A DNA stretch of 64,000 nucleotides from Gymnothorax reevesii. Its lineage: Eukaryota; Chordata; Actinopteri; Anguilliformes; Muraenidae. The stretch is from assembly GCA_029721435.1 (NCBI GenBank), contig CM056576.1, positions 70,573,876 through 70,637,875 on the forward strand, in the 5' to 3' direction. The notes beneath the pieces were generated by a model. It was not told the DNA's origin, ran no database searches, and saw nothing but the letters and a program-made list of their open reading frames with translations. The position numbers and the translations under genes were made by a program. Of the stretch, positions 1-12,000 are shown one piece after another (position 1 is the first letter of the stretch; each line of letters opens with the position of its first letter).

Positions 1-585
1 TGCCGGTTATTCCCAGTGGCTAAAGCTGGGTAAAACAAAGGAGGCACAAAAACTCAATTTTAACTGTTCATTTGTCCTGAACTGTTCTCAATCATTTTCC
101 TTGATCAACAATGAAATAACTTATTAAATACTCAACATTATCTGAGGTAGCCAGTTCTCCTGATGGTAAGACAGGAAATAAAACATTATTTGCATACAAA
201 ATTAGGCAGACTAAACTCAACGTTATTGGAAATTGTCCCCTGCCACAAACTGGTGTGGGGGATATAGGATTGAATTTCGTCCGTTCTTCTGTTCGTCCGT
301 TCCACTTTCAATGGAGACAAGTTACCTCGCAAATTACGACAGCTACATGGATCAAATTTTGTTTTCTAAATAAGTTAGTCATGACCTACTTTGAAATTAA
401 AAATGGATGTCCAAGCATATTTATTTACGAGTTATAGCCCTTGATGGCAGTGGGTGATAGTGATGACACTGTTGATTTGTTGTGGATACACGGAGCTTAT
501 AATCGTTTTATTTCAAATAATCAAGGACAGATTAGGCAGTCTACATTGCTGGATTTGCTACGAGCTAACAGAAAATAACTCCGTT
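1..585. other. Intron 7 sequence, nothing recognised
   Basis: AT-rich sequence without a coding exon that I can identify. A stretch around 240-480 with tgaatttcgtccgttc and taagttagtcatgacc has the look of an old interspersed repeat, but I cannot name it. Confidence 0.4.
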
Positions 586-591
586 GTTTAG

Positions 592-3345
592 TATGGAATT
601 ATATTTGTGCCACAATCCTGAGCGAGCAATTGGACATTTTGAGCGCAGAAAAATATATTTCGCAAGCACACAAATCTTGTTTAGAGAAAAAAGAAATTTT
701 GTGAGCAAACAAAACCTTCTGATTGGGCGAAAAAAACTATTCTGTGCTCAACAAATATTTTTGCATGTTTGCTATGATCAATATAAACGTGCAATATTAA
801 TCCCCTTCCCTCAGTTTCACTCTATACCCTCTCGCAAACTCATGTTCTGCGCGCTGGCAGACCGCAGCATGCTCACTCAAAGCATGTCTCTCCCTCTCTC
901 TCAGTCTGACCTCTCTGTGGGCGCTCAACTTCACCTGCGCGCTCGCTCGAGCTGTGCTGAGTGTTACAAATGTGCCACGATTCTGATTGGCTGCTTCGGT
1001 CTCCAATTAGATGCATTATGCCCAACCACCAAAGAAAAGGGGGAAAGGTAATGACGAAATTCGTCTGTGACTGGATAACAGTACTGCCCTTGTTTAGGAC
1101 AGGTTAAGTTTAATGTTAAATCTCTAATATCTTGAGACATCCACTGTTGTGTGACTCTTGACTCATATACCTCTTAAGCAACACTGGCTGCTGCTAACTA
1201 TAGCATTGCACAATGTCTTCTGAAAATCAAAACCAAAATGCCACACCGCAGCCACGAGCACCATGTTTTATGGACCTTTATGAAATTTTGTTGGTTAGTC
1301 TGTACACCTTCGGCTTGCGAACCAAGTTAGATATCTAGTTAGGTTGCTAGCGTCAGGTCAGCCAACTAATGTCCGGAGAAAAGCAGAAGATTACTGACGT
1401 TAATGTTATTTCCATGATAGCTGGCAAACTCGACAGTCTTAAAAAATAGCTTTGGCACCATTCTCCGGCTGATTCATTTCAACATATAACGCCTGAAGAA
1501 GGCACTTTACAGATAAGTCTATCGACATAAAAGTTTGCCTTGACGTTCATTCACGAATGAACCAACCGAAATAATGACCTCTACCGTGGAGAGTGCTTCG
1601 AACTACGGGACCGTTGGTGCCAGCGTCAGCTCAGCTCACCAGTATCACCTGGCGCTAATATTCGTGAAAGCGTGCGTTCGGTGGCGCAACGCGGGGCTTT
1701 GATGCGCATGTCCCCGCTGGCAACTATGAAGGCCGGCATTACACCACCGGGCGCCGGCTCCCTGGCTCCGGACTGATGGGCCTCTTCAGCCGCGCATCGT
1801 GTGTTATTACCGTGATCTGTTTCTGCATATTTCACGAACATTAGTGCCAGATGATACTGGTGAGCTGAGCCGACGCTGGCACCGGCGTTGCCGTGGTTCG
1901 AAGCACTCGCCGCGTTAGAGGTTATTTTTCCGGTTGGTTCATTTGAGAATAAACTTCCAGGTTTTTCCAAATGTATTCCACATAGGTTTAAATTATGCTT
2001 TCAGGTTATTTGTCTAAAGCAGTACCCCAAATATCACTAAACAACCACAACTGCTGTAATTTGACACCACATTATCTTTCATTCTGTATATACATCCATG
2101 CTGCAGTATTAAGCCAGCACAGCAACACCAACACCGGGAACGGCAGCAGCACCCTGGTTTTGTTAGCTACACCAAAATGCAATATTACCCCTAATTAATA
2201 TCGTTAATCACACCTGCACTTGCTGTGCTATTTCAAGTAAAACTGATTGCTAATAGTGTTTAAGCATTAGAATGAGATGTCAATCACTGCATAAAACACG
2301 TGTCTTTGCTTTCACAAAATTAATAAAGGATGATCGTGTACTTCACTTGTGGATGTGTAACATTAGATGATCAGACTTGATATGCAGGTTATAAGTGTAG
2401 CCTATTTCAGTTTATGGCGACAGACATATCGGCAAAGTTCCTTCTTCAGGGGTGTTGAAATAAATCAGCAGGGATAAAGGTGCCAAAACTATTCTTTTTT
2501 TAAGATTGTCAAGTTCACCAGCTATCATGGAAGTAACGTTTAATGTCTGTAAGCTTCTGCTTTTCTCCGGACATTAGTTGGCTGACCTGACGCTAGCAAC
2601 CTAACTAGATAGCTAACTTGGTTCGCAAGCCGAATGTGTACAGACTAACCAACAAAATTTCATAAAGGTCCATAAAACGTGGTGCTCGTGGCTGCGGTGT
2701 GGCATTTTGGTTTTGATGTTCAGAAGACATTGTGCAATGCTATAGTTAGCAGCAGCCAGTGTTGCTAAAGAGGGACACGAGTCACACAACAGTCGATGTC
2801 TCAAGATACATAGAGATATAACATTAACCTTCACCCGTCCCAAACAAGGGCAGCACTATTATCCAGTCGCAGACGAATTTCGTCATTACCTTTTCCCCTA
2901 TTCTTTGGTGGTTGGGCATAATGCATCTAATTGGAGACCGAGGCAGCCAATCAGAATTGTGGCACACTTGTAACACTCTGCACAGCTCGAGCGAGCGCGC
3001 AGGTGAAGCTGAGCGCACACAGAGAGGTCAGACTGAGAGAGAGGGAGAGACATGCTTTGAGCGAGCATGCTGCGGTCTGCCAGCGTGCAGAACATGAGTT
3101 TTCGAGAGGGTATAGAGTGAAACTGAGGGAAGGGGGTTAATATTGCACGTTTATATTGATCATAGCAAACATGCAAAAATATTTGTTGAGCACAGAATTA
3201 TTTTGTTCGCTCAATCGGAAGGTTTTGTTTGCTCACAAAATTTCTTTTTTCTCTAAACAAGATTTTTGTGCTTGCGAAATATATTTTTCCGCGCTCAAAA
3301 TGTCCAATTGCTCGCTCAGGATTGTGGCACAAATATAATTCCATA
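592..3345. mobile_element. Giant foldback element A (long terminal inverted repeats, 2.75 kb)
   Basis: The left arm (about 592-1532) is the imperfect reverse complement of the right arm (about 2413-3345), so nearly 70% of the element is inverted repeat. The ends read TATGGAATTATATTTGTGCC and its complement ending CCATA. The flanks are GTTTAG (586-591) and GTTTAT (3346-3351), a 5/6 match to a 6-bp target duplication. The subterminal 620-790 is built of degenerate AAAAATATTT/GCGCTCAA-type words, followed by a pyrimidine-rich stretch with CTCTCTCTCT. No transposase is encoded. The central spacer contains a second, nested palindrome. The ends match those of the element at 20278-22464. The 6-bp duplication with TAY/RTA-type ends suggests IS3EU; that class call is inference from memory of the superfamily. 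Confidence 0.8.
1545..1957. repeat. Nested GC-rich palindrome inside foldback element A
   Basis: The left half (1545-1665, GAATGAACCAACCGAAATAA... CAGCTCAGCTCACCAGTATC) is the imperfect reverse complement of the right half (1835-1957). It is much richer in G+C and CpG than its surroundings. It sits close to the centre of the larger inverted repeat, giving a hairpin within a hairpin. Either a MITE inserted in the spacer or the original core of the element. Confidence 0.7.
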
Positions 3346-3351
3346 GTTTAT

Positions 3352-3820
3352 TTACTTCTGTGAGGCATATGCCACCTCACGAATAAAGCATTTTTCTGGA
3401 TTGCAGTCATTTTTGTTACATCCCAAGCTCCGCCCATTGCATTTGCAGGGCCGGATTAAGGAGACACAACACAGAGTCCCTAAGGCCCAAAAAAATATAT
3501 AACACAAAAGCAGATGTTCAAAACAAGATTAAATAAATCACAACAAAAATACACACGAAACTCAAGTGATGTTGGACTGGCCAAAGCAGGGCCCCCACCT
3601 TAGATCTTAAAAAGTCAATCTATCTCCCGACCAGAACAAAAATTAGGGTGAGTCTTCCGCAGCCTCCTACTCTGGCCTAAACCTAAACTAAAAATGTGCA
3701 CAAAAACATAACAAAAGCTGTCGAAACACCAAAGAAATACAGGAATCTAAGAAAGTATCAAACAAACTCAAAACCACACAAAATAAGCCACAGACACTTG
3801 CAGCTACCTCCACTTCAGGG
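3352..3820. other. Intron 7 sequence between two transposons
   Basis: No exon found. It contains GCAGGGCCGGATTAAG near 3447, which resembles the end of an old hAT-type element; a partner end was not found. Confidence 0.3.
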
Positions 3821-4108
3821 GCTGGTTGCACCAAACGTCTCCTAAGTGCGTGTCGCAAGTCACCAAACTTAGGACAGCGCCGAGACATGTCGTAACTGCT
3901 GTTTCACCAAAAACTCTTGTGCGTGTCACAAAATCCGCATCTTAAGATATGTCTTAGGACATGTCCTAAATGACATACGCAAATATCCCTGGCCATAAAG
4001 TCCTGACTGGTGTCTCCAACTTTAGGAAGGTCAAATCTGTGTGACAAATAGTCAGTTTTGGATGGTGTAATGTATGGATGCATGCATGAGCAATTTATAT
4101 GATATATA

Positions 4109-5674
4109 CAACCCCAATTCCAAAATAGTTGGGACAAAGTGTAAATTGTGAATAAAATCAAAATGCAATGACTTTCAAATCACACCAGCCAGGATTTTAT
4201 TCACAACAGAACAAAGATAACATGGTAAATGTTGAAACTGAGAAATTTTACAATTTCATCCACAAAATGAGCACATTTAAAATTTGATGGCTGCTACAAG
4301 TCTCAAAAAAGTTGGGACAGGGGCCTGTTTACCATGGTGTAGCATCCCCTCCCCTTTTTAACACAGAGTGGAGGTGTCTGGGCATTGAGGAGACAAGTTT
4401 CTGGAGTTTAGCCATTGGAATTTGATCTCACTCTTGTTTAATACAGGCTTCCAGCTGCTGGAGAGTTTTGGGTCTCCTTTGACGGACTCTTAGTTTAATT
4501 ATGCTCCAAATGTTCTCAATTGGTGAAATATCAGGACTGCAGGCAGGCCAGTTCGACTTACGGACTCCTCAACTACGAAGCCATGCTGCTGTAATAGCTG
4601 CAGTATGTGGTTTTGCATTGTCCTGCTGAAATACACAAGGCCTTCCCTGTAATACATGTCATCTGGAGGGGAGCTCTAAAACCTTTATATACCTTTCAGC
4701 ATTCATTATGCTTTTTAAAACATTTAAGTGTCCTACACCATATGCCCTAATGCATCCCCATACCATCAGAGATGCTGTCTTTTGAACTGAATAATGATAA
4801 CAGGAGGGGTGGTCTTTCTCCTCTTTAGCCCAGAGGACAAGACGCCCACGATTTCCAACAAGAATGTCAAATTTGGACTCGTCTGACCACAGGACACTTT
4901 GCTAGTCCATTTTAAATGAGTCTTGTACCACAGAACACGGCGGTGCTTCTGGATCATGCTCAACAATGGCTTCCTTTTTGCATGATAGAGTTTTAGGTGG
5001 CATCAGTGGACCGCACGGCGGACTGTTTACAGACAGTGGTTCTTGAAGTATTCCTGAGCCCATTTGTAATGTCAATGACAGAATTATGCCGGTGAGTGAT
5101 GCAGTGGCATCTGAGGGCCCGAAGATCACAGGCATCCAGTAAAGGTCTTCGGCCTTGTCCCTTTGGCACAGCGATTTTTCCAGTTTCTCTGAATCTTTTG
5201 ATGACGTTATGCACTGTCGATGATGAGACGTTCAAAGCCTTTGCAATTTGATGTAAAGGAACATTGTTTTTAAAGTATTCCACAATGTTTTTACGCAAGC
5301 CTTCGCAGGTTGGAGAGCCTCTGGCCATCTTTACTTCTGAGAGACTAAGCCTCTCTATGACATCCCTTTTATAGCCACACACCTGATGCCAGTTAACTTG
5401 ATTACTTGCTCAATTTCTTTCAGCTGATTCTCTTGTATTTTAATTGCTTTTTCAGCCCATTTTTTCCTGGGTCCTAACTTTTGAGACCTGTTGCAGCCAG
5501 AAAATTTGAAATAAGCTCATTTTGTGAATAAAAATGTAAAATGTATCAGTTTCAACATTTGAAATATTATCTATGTTCTATTGTAAATAACATATTGGCT
5601 CATGTGATCTGAAAGTCATTACATTTTGATTTTATTCACAACTTACACTTCCAACTATTTCGGAATTGAGGTTG
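4109..5674 (-). mobile_element. Tc1 family transposon, family 1, full length (1.57 kb, about 210-bp ITRs)
   Basis: Both ends are present: CAACCCCAATTCCAAAATAG at 4109 and its complement ending GAGGTTG at 5674, flanked by TA on each side (4107-4108 and 5675-5676). The inverted repeats are about 200 bp long with an internal block (AATAAAATCAAAATGCAATG), the long-ITR layout of vertebrate Tc1 elements. It carries a broken minus-strand transposase. Two further partial copies of this family are in the window (33733-34110 and 58777-58990). Confidence 0.9.
4440..5340 (-). pseudogene. Tc1 transposase, degenerate
   Basis: The minus-strand reading begins MARGSPTCEGLRKNIVEYFK and continues with a paired-type helix-turn-helix (IAKALNVSSSTVHNVIKRFR, then GKIAVPKGQGRRP). 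Later pieces resemble the catalytic core in other frames: a SDES/FDIL-like region near 4870 and KTTPPVIII near 4800. Frameshifts and stops interrupt it, so it is not functional. It would have bound the ITRs and cut at TA sites. Confidence 0.8.
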
Positions 5675-6714
5675 TACATTAATATATAAACATTAGTATC
5701 ATAGAATGAACAGAACTAAGACAGCTACATGTAGCACACACAAAAGCAAAGAGGTGGTTTTCCTCTGAAGTATGGCAAAAAAAAAAAAAAAACCCAGCAT
5801 CCCGGTGCAGTCTTAAATGAACGACCCAGATAATGCCAAACATCAGAGGGCTTGTGAAATTTTTCTGGAAAAATCTTGACTGACATCAGTATTTTTTGGC
5901 GATGTGCTGAATGGAGCAAAGCAAAGGGCTACAAAATCATCTCCGTTTAACCAATTAAGCTACTCTAAGCCTGTCCCCATTTACTTTGCTCAATCAGTAA
6001 TCAAACAGCAGATTTTCTTAATTAATGAGTTGAATGAGTAGATACTCCAATTTATCAAGATTATCGCATTTCGAAAATTAAATGGCCATAGAACGGCACA
6101 GTTTTACAAGAATGTGATCAGAGGGTTTTTTGTGGGCTTACATTTGGCCATTTCGCGCAATTGAGATAATTCATTTCTCAATGTCAGGTTTTTTGTTATA
6201 CAGAATGTTTTCCTCCTTGTATGCCTAAAATCCACAGCACTCTTAAAATGAATCTTTTTGTTTAATTAATCAGTAATAATCTCCTAAAAATGCTACAATG
6301 AGAAATGAAATTCAGAGTTGGGATGTCGCAATGTTAAACCATGATTTTTAAAAAGCGTGACCACTTACCGCCATGGGATATGTAAACAGTTGCGTGCAAT
6401 TTCTTGAAATGTAGATACTTGGAATGGTCTCACTGTAGCAATTTTAGGATATTATTACAAATAAATTAAAAAGAAATATTTATTTTAAGATCGCAGCACA
6501 CTCTAGTCACCTCCCACCACACGCAGGTCTCTGTCGTAATTCCGTGTCCTAACTTCTGCTGGTGGAACGGCTCTTTTCGCCGTTGACTGCCGTTGCACCA
6601 ATTTGTCTTACGACACAGCACTTAGGACAAGGCTTGTGGTAAGTCATCGTTGGTGTAACCCATTTTCGTGCGTAACTTTAGGACAGAACTTAGGACGGTT
6701 GGTGCAACCCGCCC

Positions 6715-8430
6715 CAGATCCTTTTGTAGGTGCAGCTAGATGGAGTCAACAACGCAATCAGCTGCTCACTAAGCTGAAGGGCCAGATTCCAGACAAGTGT
6801 ACAAGCAGGATGATCAGCAAGTACCTGAAATTTCCCGGCACATAACACCCAACATAGCATTTAAAAAGAAGCTTTCTTTTCACCCTCAAATGGATTATTT
6901 TACTCATCGGAAAACTTGTCAATAAAGGGAAATGACTAAAAACTTCACTGCACGAGGGAAAGTAAAATGTTAGTAAAGTTTACATGATTAGACCTTCGTT
7001 TTCTCCTCCATCTGACAAAAATAAAAAAATTATGCCACTGGGTAAATCCGTCCTGATTGACATTGCAAGTTTTTGGTTTATGTGAAAAAGACAACAAAGA
7101 CAAAAGCAGTCCATACCGTTAATTATTTAACTGCATTCTTTGTGGCCTAGTATACTTGGCCCTTGCTTGAAATGGAAACAATATCAATTCGTCACAAGTT
7201 CCATTTTCTTTTGTATTGAGGTGAAAGTTTCAAGCATCACAGATGTTATGAAAAATGAACATGGGAAAAACTCTGGACCAGTGATTCAAAACTCTCTTCT
7301 AACTACTTGAAATAAGAAGCTGAAGCTTACACCATTACTAGACCATATCGCACTGAGTTACACAGAAGAAAAACCAAGAAAAATGCTTCTTTATTTTCAT
7401 TAGTAATGAACATGAATATAGTGTGACTGACGTTACGGATTTCAGGCCCTATCCTGTCACCAAATAGCAGAAATTGAGATTGTGAATGAGTTACTCATAA
7501 AGGCAATTCCGAGGTATATTAACAACATGTCCCATCTGTGACGAGACACTAATCCGTCCCCCCAACAAAATTCTGTTGATGTATTAAAAGTATCTTTTAG
7601 AATTTATGGGTATAATAGTGCAGTACTTGGGAGGGAAAAACTCAATTTTTCCCTCCATTTCCATTTGGGAATCATTTTAGTGTCTTTCACAGAGGGACAT
7701 TTGGTTGACAATACATCGGAATTGCTCATAACTTCTAGCAAAAGAACTGTGAAAGATGCATCTAAATAATAAAAGTAAGCTTAGCTGTGAAATAACTTTG
7801 TTTTTTGTTACATGTGTGGAGCCATGAAAAGAGTAAATGGGTTTTTTTCTTCTAAGTTGAAAGCAATGCAAATTATTTGACTGACTGTAAGCAAAGTTAT
7901 AAAATTTATTCCCAAGGCCAGTCACGATGGAGCTGTTGAATTCAGGAAAAGTTCACCGTTTCTGAAGACAGCCACGATACGAGATGTCCCAGAAACCAAA
8001 TCTATCATTTTTAGCTGCCAAATCTTTTCTACAGAATTTTTTTTGGTCCATGTCCATCTATTCAAGGTTTTGCCAGACTGTACTGATTTTACTGATCAGG
8101 AGCTCGGCTTGAATGCTTGAAAATTAATGCTGACAGACCGAACTGAATCCTCTAGGGCATCGCATTTGACAGTAAACCTTTTGCTGCAGGCATGATCATT
8201 ATTTTCAATTGAAACATTTTATTCTCATTCAATACACTTTATTTTTTTAATTATCATTACAATAGGAAGATCATTGTACACCATTCCCAACCATAGTATC
8301 TGCATTGACAATTACCTTTCTACCCGACATGGACAATGATCCTTTTGGTCTCACAGTTTTACTTTATGCATGCTAATTTTTATTCACTGGATAACAGAAA
8401 GCTTAATAACAAGAAAATAGTCAGCCATCG
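6715..8430. other. Intron 7 sequence, nothing recognised
   Basis: Unique-looking AT-rich sequence with only short chance open frames. I see no SNAP-like coding block on the minus strand and no clear transposon ends. Confidence 0.4.
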
Positions 8431-8439
8431 TTTATTAGT

Positions 8440-8762
8440 CGAGCTTCTACATAAAGACAATCTTGCCAAGAGTGCCATGATAGCAAGGCCTGGCTTTTCT
8501 CTAGGTGGACTACGCAGCAAGACGATGACCCAAAGCACACCCACAAATCCATGCAGAATTGGTTCGGGGACTATTTATGAACTAGATATATGACTGGAAC
8601 GGATATATGAATTTTAATTGGTTCCACTGAAATATTACTGAAGTTTAGTGTTTCTCTCATGATGCCATATCGAGTTTCCCAATAAATCTTAACATTTATA
8701 TATTATAAGTATTTTTAGTTCAGTTCCAGTCGGGGGTGCACATACTTCTGGAGCCCACTGTT
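8440..8762 (+). mobile_element. Tc1-like transposon relic, 3' end
   Basis: The reading DDDPKHTHKSMQNW near 8520 matches the second catalytic Asp region of Tc1 transposases (DNDPKHTSK). About 240 bp downstream, GTGCACATACTTCTGGAGCCCACTG resembles a Tc1-type terminal repeat and ends just before TATA. The rest of the element is missing or too degraded to place. Confidence 0.6.
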
Positions 8763-8953
8763 ATATGACTGTATTGCGCCTGAGTGTCAAAGCATATTTT
8801 CAATTTCAAGAGAATGGGAGGAGAACAAATGAAATTCATCAATAGTCTCACTCAGGCTTCAACTATCTTGGATGTGCATTAAAATGAAAACAGCAGCATG
8901 TAGAAAGAGGAAGGAGAGGAAGAAGACAAAATATCAGAAGCTGGGGTGCTGAC

Positions 8954-9038
8954 CTGCTCGTAAATCTCAATGGCCTTCGGGTACTGCTCCAGCTGAGCGC
9001 TGTATGAGGCCACCTTCAACAGACACTTATTGGCAGAG
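8954..9038 (-). CDS. napb: napb exon 7 (last exon inside the window)
   Basis: The acceptor is TGTGTAG|CTC and the donor GCAG|GTCAGC, which is weak at +4 to +6. It encodes [20 protein letters not shown] and then KAIEIYEQ, ending in phase 0 at residue 187. The next residues (family VG..MD..LLKYSAKDYF) are not found between 1 and 8953, so the following intron is longer than 8.9 kb. Confidence 0.93.
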
Positions 9039-12000
9039 CTACACAGCAGCAAACAGAGGAACACATCAGCAACAGATACACCAAAATACACACAAAGACG
9101 CACATTCTCAATGCCATATTGGCTTAAGGACACACAATTTTTAGGGTCATTCCATATGAAGTCAACCAGAGGTTCCCGGGTCATCTCCTCAGATTTGGCT
9201 CAAATTTATTTTGGGAGTATTTCTATATTCAAAATGAACACTTGAAAAATTTTAGGGTCCTACTTCTAGGGGTTTACATGATATGGCCCCCAAAAAATCA
9301 AGGGCCATGCCCGCAGTAATTGCAAATGTTAATTTACAGGGATTTTGGAGGCCAATATTTTTGGAACAAATCATAGGTATGGGCTGAAAATTGCTACCCA
9401 GAGTAATTTGGGTCCATGCTTTCAGAATCTCTTCTCAAAATGTATCTCTCTCTTTTCATTTTCAAGATATTGGCCTCTCAAATATGAAAATGTTTATGGG
9501 TGGAAATCAAAATTTCAGTTTTCAAGGGCCCCCATGAGGCCAGAATCTTTTCCAGAGGCTAAATTGTGCTGGATTCCTTCTGTTTGAGGACAGGTCTGTC
9601 TATACAAGGAAGATTGACTGCATCCAGGGCGTAATAGTGGAGTTAGGAGACCCTGAGGAGGACCCAGGTGAAAAATTAACACTTTTTGGTCAATTAAAAA
9701 AAATAAATAAATAAAAATGTATTTATTAATCTTTATTTATGCAGGTGAAATTCTCATTGAGACCCAGGGTCTCATTTACAAGAGAGACCCGTTCAGGTTA
9801 GACAGCAGCACAACACAAAGTTACAGACTAACTGAACGTACAAGAGACAAAACAGAAAACATAACAATAATTTTGGATTGGCAAGTTCACTAGGTGTGGA
9901 GTTAACCATGACAATGAAACTAGTTCTACAGAAATGTATATATCTTAGCTTTAATTGTTCAAAATTACAACTTGGTTTTCCATCTCCTTCACTATTTAAT
10001 CATGTTATCAAATAAAGGTATTTTGGGGTGAAAACACCCATTATTATCCCCTTTGTTCTGCAACTAGAAGTTTTAAATAGACAGTCCCAACTCAGGAAAT
10101 GATGATACCTGAGTTTCTAAGATAATCTGACATCTGAAATAATGTTGCATTCCCTCCCCAGGATCTCCCAGGTATTGCATCATCTTCCATGGTTAGCAAT
10201 TTTCAGCCCATACCTATGAATTGTTCCAAAAATATTGGCCTCCAAAATCCCTATAAATTGATGCTTGCAATTCGCTTGGGCAAGGTCCTTGAATTAAGGG
10301 GGGCCATATCTTGGAAACACCTCTGAGTAGGACCTGAAAGTTTTGCATGTGTTCATTTTGAATATAGAGGTATTCCAAAACTGTGATCGTGGAAGTTTCT
10401 TGTACATTAGTTGAGTTCATATGGAATGACCCATAACTGATAGTGACACGTTACCTGTTCGACTCCTCTCCCTTGTAATAATCTGCTGCCTGCTCGTAAT
10501 GTGCAATCGCCTGAAACAAAGAGTAGAGTCTACATTTTACACACTATCCAGTTTTGAGTATTTATGGTCTCCAAAACATGACATTGCCTTGATCAAATTT
10601 CAAACTGTGTTGGCTACTCTGGACAACATACCAAGAAATGCAGGTTATTTCTGAATTATTCTGTACATAGGGCCAGGGGGCTCCCCTCGAAGTGCTTGAG
10701 AGCGAATCATTGCAGCCTGAAGTACAACTAATAAAACTCAAAACAGACTGTACATTCACCGCTTACCAGCTATTCAAGATTCAAACAAGTAGTGTGCTAT
10801 GGCTCTGAGGATGAGTAAAACACACAGCTGAAATCCCATTTGACCTGCTTTTGATATACTTGCTCACCTCTTCACAATAGCAAAACTTTAAAGGGAACTG
10901 TGCTGGTAAATAATCAGTCTTCAGAAAGAGAAATGCAAGGCTAATGCATCCATTTCTTGCCTTATGTCTCAGAAAATTACATACTTGACACACGTTGAAC
11001 TTTGAATAGCTGCAGGAGTGATGGATTGTACAATCATGGATATCCATGATGCTGGCACCGCATTTAACGTCAGAACGTTGATACTCCCTGGTAGGGGTGT
11101 TAATGTTCACAATTTTTTCTAAACGTGAACACGGGACTTCTAACTGACGTGCAACCGGTTACACGATGGAGAATTATGAGCTTTATCGCAGTTGCGCTAT
11201 TTAACCACAGAAAATAAAATGAGTTGAAAATAAAATCCTCTATCATTTTGACAGATAAGAAAACGTACAAGTGAAAGCTGAAAAAGGTTTAACCTTCTTT
11301 TTTAATCATTGTTTTAACTATTGCTCACTTTTGTACATTTTTTTAAAAACTTAAAGTGCAAACTGCATCCCTCTCTCGCAACGGGAGCTGCGTCTGACTT
11401 TTAATATACATCTCATAGTAAAGGTAACGTGGAATTGTCGAGAGAAAGCAACTCAAAAAGAAGCCAAAGTAAGCTGAAGTGAGAGGAAAAAACTTCACCT
11501 TTATATCCACAAAGTTAGAAAAGTAGAGGGGGACTCTCACAATTATTCACTAAAATTGGCGAAAAAAATGTTTTCTTCCTCCACTTTAGACGCGAGGATG
11601 CGTGATCAGGTCGTGAAAAGCCGACAGAACACCAACCAACAATATAATGTACAACAACACGCAACAATATTGGCTAAAATAACAAGCCATTAAGAGTTTT
11701 TGTTTTCAACTGCACGACATTTGCACATGGAGATGATGATGAGAAGAGCGCGGCGCTCAAGTCCTCTGCAGCCTATTCTTGATGTGGCGGTACACTGACT
11801 GTGGCTGCGGGTTTTTTTTTTTTTTATATATATATCAAGGTAACATTGTGCCCCATGCATCTGTATGCGGATAACTGCACTAGTGGGAACATTTAAGTGT
11901 ATAGTTAGTTAATGTTATTATCTGAAGCTTTCAGGCAACATTATCACGCCTAAAAATAGGTGACTATAGTATTGGTGAGAAATGAACGAGGAGGAGGAAG

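Larger units (their letters stand above)
3821..6714. mobile_element. PIF/Harbinger-like inverted-repeat element, split by a Tc1 insertion
   Basis: The left end GGGGCTGGTTGCACCAAACG (about 3819) and right end GGTTGGTGCAACCCGCCCC (to about 6713) are inverted repeats. The subterminal sequences on both sides are rich in CTTAGGACA/TGTCCTAAG words. The GGGG..GTTGCACCAA end is typical of Harbinger-group elements. No clear 3-bp target duplication is visible and no transposase frame survives. The Tc1 element at 4109-5674 lies inside and is therefore younger. Without it the element would be about 1.3 kb, consistent with a non-autonomous copy. Confidence 0.65.

Noticed and set aside
797..3140. Paired open frames at 797-1006 (minus) and 2931-3140 (plus) encoding nearly the same 69 residues, looking like a duplicated small gene.
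   Set aside because: They fall at mirror positions in the two arms of foldback element A, so the similarity is explained by the inverted repeat; composition is low-complexity and there is no conserved family.
1..8953. Search for napb exons 8 and later (LLKYSAKDYFFKAALCHF-type block) on the minus strand.
   Set aside because: No matching coding block was found, so the remaining exons are taken to lie outside the window.
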